The notes beneath the pieces are model-generated. The model was not told where the DNA came from. It worked only from the letters and a program-made list of their open reading frames with translations, and did no database searches. Below, piece after piece: positions 61,130-64,000 of a stretch of 64,000 nucleotides of DNA. Made by a program: the position numbers and the translations under genes. The stretch covers positions 1 through 64,000 of the forward strand of contig DATJRE010000239.1 in NCBI GenBank assembly GCA_035505095.1. Reading direction: 5' to 3'. Position 1 is the stretch's first letter; every line of letters begins with the position of its first letter. The DNA comes from JOPF133 sp035505095 (GTDB taxonomy: Bacteria > Acidobacteriota > Terriglobia > Bryobacterales > Bryobacteraceae).

Positions 61130-62455
61130 TCACCGCCCCCACGGAATGGTTTCGAAAATGTTCCGCAGGCGCCGGGCCTTGGCGGGATTAATCATCTCCA
61201 CGAAGCCGATCCGGCCCGTCAGGTGCGCTCGAAAATCCGCAAGTCCTTCGCGGTTCTGCGAGGCGGGGCCGCGCCGTGCGCAGTTGATCAGCACCGCTTC
61301 CAGCAGTTCGAGGTCGCCGCGGCGAAGGTTGAGCTTTCGGTTCACCACCATCCCCGCGAGACTCTGCCGCACGCCTTGCCGCATCATGCGGGTCTTGTGG
61401 TGGTTGACGCTGAAACCCTCCTCCAGGGCAACCGCTGCCGCATGGGAGGCGAAGCGGCCGGCCACCCGGCGGAACTCTGCATCCCCCGAGAAAGCCAGAT
61501 CGTCGGCGTAGCGCGTGTACACTGCGCCGGCCGACCGGGCCAGGCCGGAGAGGCGGCAATCCAGGCGGTACGCCGTGATGCTGGCGAGCGCCGGCGAGGT
61601 GGGCGCGCCTTGCGGCAGGTGCCGCCGCGCGTACACCGTGTGCGCCTCCCGCCATTCCGCGGCGCCGATTTCGAGCGGGCGATGGCCCCACGCGTCGCCC
61701 GGAACCGCGTTGGTGCAGAGGCCGCCCAGGCCGTCCGCAACCGCCTCCGGATAACCCAGCGTCCGGAAGAAGGCTTGCACCCGCGCGGCGGGAAATGCGG
61801 GGAAGAAGTCCTGCAAGTCGAGGCGCAACACAACCTGCCGGCCGGCATGCGGCGCGGCAAAACTGGCCACCGATCGCCCTCTGACGAATCCGTGGGCCGC
61901 CGGGTGGGGCGGAATGCGGTCGAGAATCTCGCGTAAGATCCACCGCTGCAATTCCTTGATTTGCGGCTTGGGGATCTCGATCAGGCGCACGCCGCCCGAG
62001 CGCTTGGCGCGTATCCGGTAACGGTAGTGGCGGAGCTTCGGATTATCGAGCTTGCAGCCGAGACCTTTCAGATCGGCAAACCACTCCAGTTCATCCGGCT
62101 GCAGGGACAGCCATCGGGCCAGGTCGCCCACCGTTTCGATCGCGGGAAGATCCCAGTGCGCGGCGGCGGCCACCGGGCGCATGCGCTGCGGCTCGGGGAG
62201 CCAGACGGCCACCGAGAGCTTATCGCGATGGGCGGCGCGCTGAAAACCCGCGTCCCCCAGCAGGAATCGGATCACGTCGCGGTGGCGCGGACGGGTGCGC
62301 CCGGCGAATGCCTCCACGTAGCGTTGGGCCAAGGGCCGCAGCCAGCGCCAGGGCCGGCCCAGCGTACGCATGGCCCGTACGTGGACACTCTCGACCGTCG
62401 GCTCCCCGGCCATCAGGCTTCGGGCCAGGGCGCTGATCACGGCCGCGGCGGGCAT
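61130..62455 (-). CDS. retron-like reverse transcriptase
   Basis: 441 residues from ATG 62455. RT motifs: RHYRYRIRAKRSGGVRLIEI and PKPQIKELQRWILREILDRI (motifs 0-1), HPAAHGFVRGRSVASFAAPH (motif 2 and region X), VVLRLDLQDFFPAF (motif 3/A with catalytic Asp), LPQGAPTSPALASITAYRLD (motif 4/B), TRYADDLAFSG (motif 5/C, YADD 316-319) and QSLAGMVVNRK (region Y), ending in a thumb. RIPPHPAAHGF and QGAPTSPALA are as in retron RTs, including myxobacterial ones. Deviations: FAAPH instead of NAxxH and LAG instead of VTG. A ~130-residue N-terminal extension of unknown fold precedes. A candidate msr-msd RNA lies 5 bp upstream. No group II intron maturase or endonuclease domain and no adjacent effector gene. 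Confidence 0.92.
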   Translation of the reverse strand: MPAAAVISALARSLMAGEPTVESVHVRAMRTLGRPWRWLRPLAQRYVEAFAGRTRPRHRDVIRFLLGDAGFQRAAHRDKLSVAVWLPEPQRMRPVAAAAHWDLPAIETVGDLARWLSLQPDELEWFADLKGLGCKLDNPKLRHYRYRIRAKRSGGVRLIEIPKPQIKELQRWILREILDRIPPHPAAHGFVRGRSVASFAAPHAGRQVVLRLDLQDFFPAFPAARVQAFFRTLGYPEAVADGLGGLCTNAVPGDAWGHRPLEIGAAEWREAHTVYARRHLPQGAPTSPALASITAYRLDCRLSGLARSAGAVYTRYADDLAFSGDAEFRRVAGRFASHAAAVALEEGFSVNHHKTRMMRQGVRQSLAGMVVNRKLNLRRGDLELLEAVLINCARRGPASQNREGLADFRAHLTGRIGFVEMINPAKARRLRNIFETIPWGR

Positions 62456-62460
62456 ACCAG

Positions 62461-62637
62461 ATGGCGGCGGAAGACTTCAACCAGTCTGACTTGGCGTGAG
62501 CGGAACTGCCTGCTCGCCATCGCAGAGAGGCTCACGCGACGAAATGGCGAGGGGACACTCTCCCCCGGGGTAGCCCCGGAGAGGCCAACCGAGCCCGCAA
62601 GCCCGATTGCACCGTGCTTGAAAACCTCCACCGCCAC
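62461..62637 (-). ncRNA. candidate retron msr-msd RNA
   Basis: Read on the minus strand, the 5' end GTGGCGGTGGAGG (62637-62625) can pair with the 3' end CTTCCGCCGCCAT (62473-62461) over 13 bp with three G-U wobbles, the a1/a2 arrangement of retrons. Just inside a1, TTTTCAAGCACGG contains the AGC whose G (62617) could be the 2'-5' branch point. Then come a hairpin CAAGC/GCTTG (62620-62598), a strong hairpin CTCT..CCGGGG-CTA-CCCCGG..AGAG (62583-62558), and a putative msd with CTCGCCAT/ATGGCGAG and GCGTGAGC/GCTCACGC pairs. TATCAT upstream (about 62649-62644) could be the -10. RT start follows 5 bp later. Confidence 0.68.
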
Positions 62638-62680
62638 AGCACATGATAGCAACCTGGCGAACCGGCGCGAGGGCTCGGAC

Positions 62681-63919
62681 TTACTGCTCGATCCCCAGCG
62701 ATGCCGCCACGCGCACCAGCGTCGAAACCAGCCGCTGTACGTGTTTCTCGGTGTGGGCGGCGGTGCAGGAAATCCGCAGCAGGTTCTGCGCGGCGGCCGG
62801 CCGCAGCACCGGGTTGATGTAGATGCCTTCTTCCAGTAGCGCCTTGCACAGCCGGCACAAATCAATCTCTTCCTCAATCACCACCGGCACGATGGCGGTT
62901 TCGCCGGGCAGCACCTGGAAGCCGCGGGCGCGCAGTTCCTCGCGCAGATAGCGCGCCACCTTCAGCAGGCGCAGGCGGCGCTCCGGTTCGTCGCGCATAA
63001 TTTCCAGCGCTGCGGCCACCGCCGCTACCGAGGCCGCCGGCAGGCTGGCGGAGAAGACAAACGGCCGGGCGGTGTGCTTCAGGTAATCCACCACCGCGCG
63101 GTCCGCGGCGATGAAACCGCCCACCGAAGCCAGCGACTTACTGAACGTGCCCATGACGATATCCACATCGTCCAGCACGCCCAGGTGCTCGGCGGCGCCG
63201 GCGCCGGTTGGTCCCAGGACGCCGATGCCGTGGGCTTCATCCACGTACACCCGCGCGCCGTACGGCTTGGCCAGCTTGAGAATGCCGGGCAGGTCGGCGA
63301 TGTCGCCTTCCATGCTGAAAACCCCTTCGGAGACGATCAGGATTTTGTCGTCGGGCGGCGTGTTCTCCAGGCAACGCTCAAAGTGCTCCAGGTCATTGTG
63401 GCGGAAACGCATGGTGCGGGCCGGCGAGCGCAGGGCGCCCTCCACCAGGCTGGCGTGCAGGTTGTGATCGCAGATCATCACGTCGCCCTTCTCGGTAAGC
63501 GCCGACAGGGTGGCGTAATTGGCTTGAAACCCGGTACCAAAAATAATGGCGGCCTCTTTGTGTACGAAGGCCGCCAGTTCGCTTTCCAGCTTGACGTGAA
63601 TATCGAGGGTGCCGTTCAATAGCCGGGAACCGCTGCACCCGCTGCCGTACCTCTTTACCGCGTGGGCGGCGGCTTCCTTCACCTTGGGATGCGTAATCAG
63701 GTCCAGGTAATCGTTGGACCCGAACATCAATACCTTGCGTTTCCCCATGCGGACTTCGCCCGGCCCGCAGCCATCGCGATCGCCAAAGACTTCAAAGTAC
63801 ATATACAACCCGGCGGATTGCAGATCACTCGGACGAGTGAAGTTGCGGCATTTCTCGAAAATGTCGTTGGTTCCGCGGGCCTTTCCTTTGCCGGTGATGT
63901 CGCCAGTCGATACGCGCAT
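62681..63919 (-). CDS. alpha-oxoamine synthase (serine palmitoyltransferase/KBL/BioF family)
   Basis: 412 residues from ATG 63919, with GAGG before it; an ATG at 63934 overlaps the upstream gene. PLP fold-type I features: VLMFGSNDYLDLITHPKVKE, YGSGCSGSRLLNGTLDIHVK, FGTGFQANYATLSALTEKGD, DHNLHASLVEGAL, VYVDEAHGIGVLGPTG and Schiff-base Lys261 in MGTFSKSLASVGGFIA. The N-terminal FEKCRNFTRPSDLQSAGLYM and FEVFGDRDG resemble serine palmitoyltransferases more than BioF. It would condense an amino acid with an acyl-CoA; sphingolipid synthesis is possible. The gene upstream, only 5 bp away, supports an operon. Confidence 0.87.
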   Translation of the reverse strand: MRVSTGDITGKGKARGTNDIFEKCRNFTRPSDLQSAGLYMYFEVFGDRDGCGPGEVRMGKRKVLMFGSNDYLDLITHPKVKEAAAHAVKRYGSGCSGSRLLNGTLDIHVKLESELAAFVHKEAAIIFGTGFQANYATLSALTEKGDVMICDHNLHASLVEGALRSPARTMRFRHNDLEHFERCLENTPPDDKILIVSEGVFSMEGDIADLPGILKLAKPYGARVYVDEAHGIGVLGPTGAGAAEHLGVLDDVDIVMGTFSKSLASVGGFIAADRAVVDYLKHTARPFVFSASLPAASVAAVAAALEIMRDEPERRLRLLKVARYLREELRARGFQVLPGETAIVPVVIEEEIDLCRLCKALLEEGIYINPVLRPAAAQNLLRISCTAAHTEKHVQRLVSTLVRVAASLGIEQ

Positions 63920-63924
63920 GGTCC

Positions 63925-64000
63925 TCAGTTCCATTCGTAGATTCGGTAGGTCTTGTAGCGCTTGGCCCCCATCAGTTCCAGGGAGCGGTTCATCAGGGTA
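63925..64000 (-). CDS. C-terminal end of a gene running off the window
   Basis: The last 24 codons read LMNRSLELMGAKRYKTYRIY then EWN and TGA. The ending Y-K-T-Y-R-I/V-Y-E is, as I recall, typical of GNAT-like proteins that sit next to serine-palmitoyltransferase-like genes. Too short to be sure. It precedes the alpha-oxoamine synthase by 5 bp in the same direction. Confidence 0.55.
   Translation of the reverse strand, partial: TLMNRSLELMGAKRYKTYRIYEWN

Noticed and set aside
61130..62455. Group II intron maturase
   Set aside because: No maturase X or HNH domain and no intron domain V/VI hairpin nearby; motifs and the upstream structured RNA fit a retron better.

Overview
High-GC bacterial chromosome segment, most likely from a soil Acidobacteriota of the Bryobacterales/Solibacter type. 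This is inferred from family content: a PadR regulator paired with a MacB/FtsX-like orphan permease (ADOP type), decayed pieces of acidobacterial TIGR03435-like and VWFA-related proteins, a TonB receptor with an N-terminal carboxypeptidase-regulatory-like domain, a BlaI/M56 pair, DUF4159 and DUF362 proteins, and many PAS/receiver signalling proteins. No rRNA is present. There is one tRNA (Pro, CGG anticodon).

Layout. 1-3.1 kb: the right part of an IS21-family element (istA, istB, two accessory ORFs, three 19-bp terminal direct repeats) that abuts a decayed tyrosine integrase. 3.65-11.16 kb: a complete ~7.5-kb integrative element bounded by 49-bp direct repeats. Its right end lies in tRNA-Pro. 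It carries an AlpA-like regulator, a CHC2/TOPRIM/DUF3987 primase-helicase, a small serine recombinase with a built-in operator, and a tyrosine integrase whose last codons lie in the att core. 11.2-20.3 kb: a lone receiver protein, a Pal-like lipoprotein, a NarX/NarL-like two-component system, a DUF362 operon, a BlaI/M56 pair and a PH-domain membrane protein. 20.4-33.1 kb: a broken SDR, arginine decarboxylase, an antiporter, a TPR membrane protein facing an M48 protease, HDOD and PQQ-like proteins, a 23-bp tandem repeat array, a DUF4159 protein, a hybrid kinase and MGMT. 33.2-37.9 kb: a giant six-PAS hybrid kinase and its HPt-receiver partner. 38.3-44.7 kb: a His-rich protein, an enoyl-CoA hydratase-like protein and an MdtNOP/YtcA-like efflux operon. 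44.7-53.2 kb: TonB receptor, sigma-54 activator, RidA, thioredoxin reductase, a Ser/Thr-rich protein and a MarR-ClC operon. 53.2-61.1 kb: ADOP permease and remnant, PadR, quinone-reductase-like MDR enzyme, MarR-MFS-isochorismatase-like operon and DUF2277. 61.1-64 kb: a retron-like reverse transcriptase with a candidate structured RNA, and an alpha-oxoamine synthase preceded by the tail of another gene.

Most interesting signals. (1) Directly upstream of the reverse transcriptase is a 177-nt segment whose ends pair over 13 bp (three G-U wobbles), followed by an AGC motif and strong internal hairpins, as expected of a retron msr-msd. The RT deviates from the usual retron hallmarks and has no obvious separate effector, so this may be a divergent retron. 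(2) The integrative element's att core encodes the integrase C-terminus, so excision would swap that terminus. (3) Several genes have a near-consensus -10 box 5-7 nt before the start codon, suggesting leaderless mRNAs. (4) A perfect 10-bp hairpin holds the stop codons of two convergent genes, and both proteins therefore end in Thr-His. All functional statements rest on reading motifs by eye; no searches or folding programs were run.
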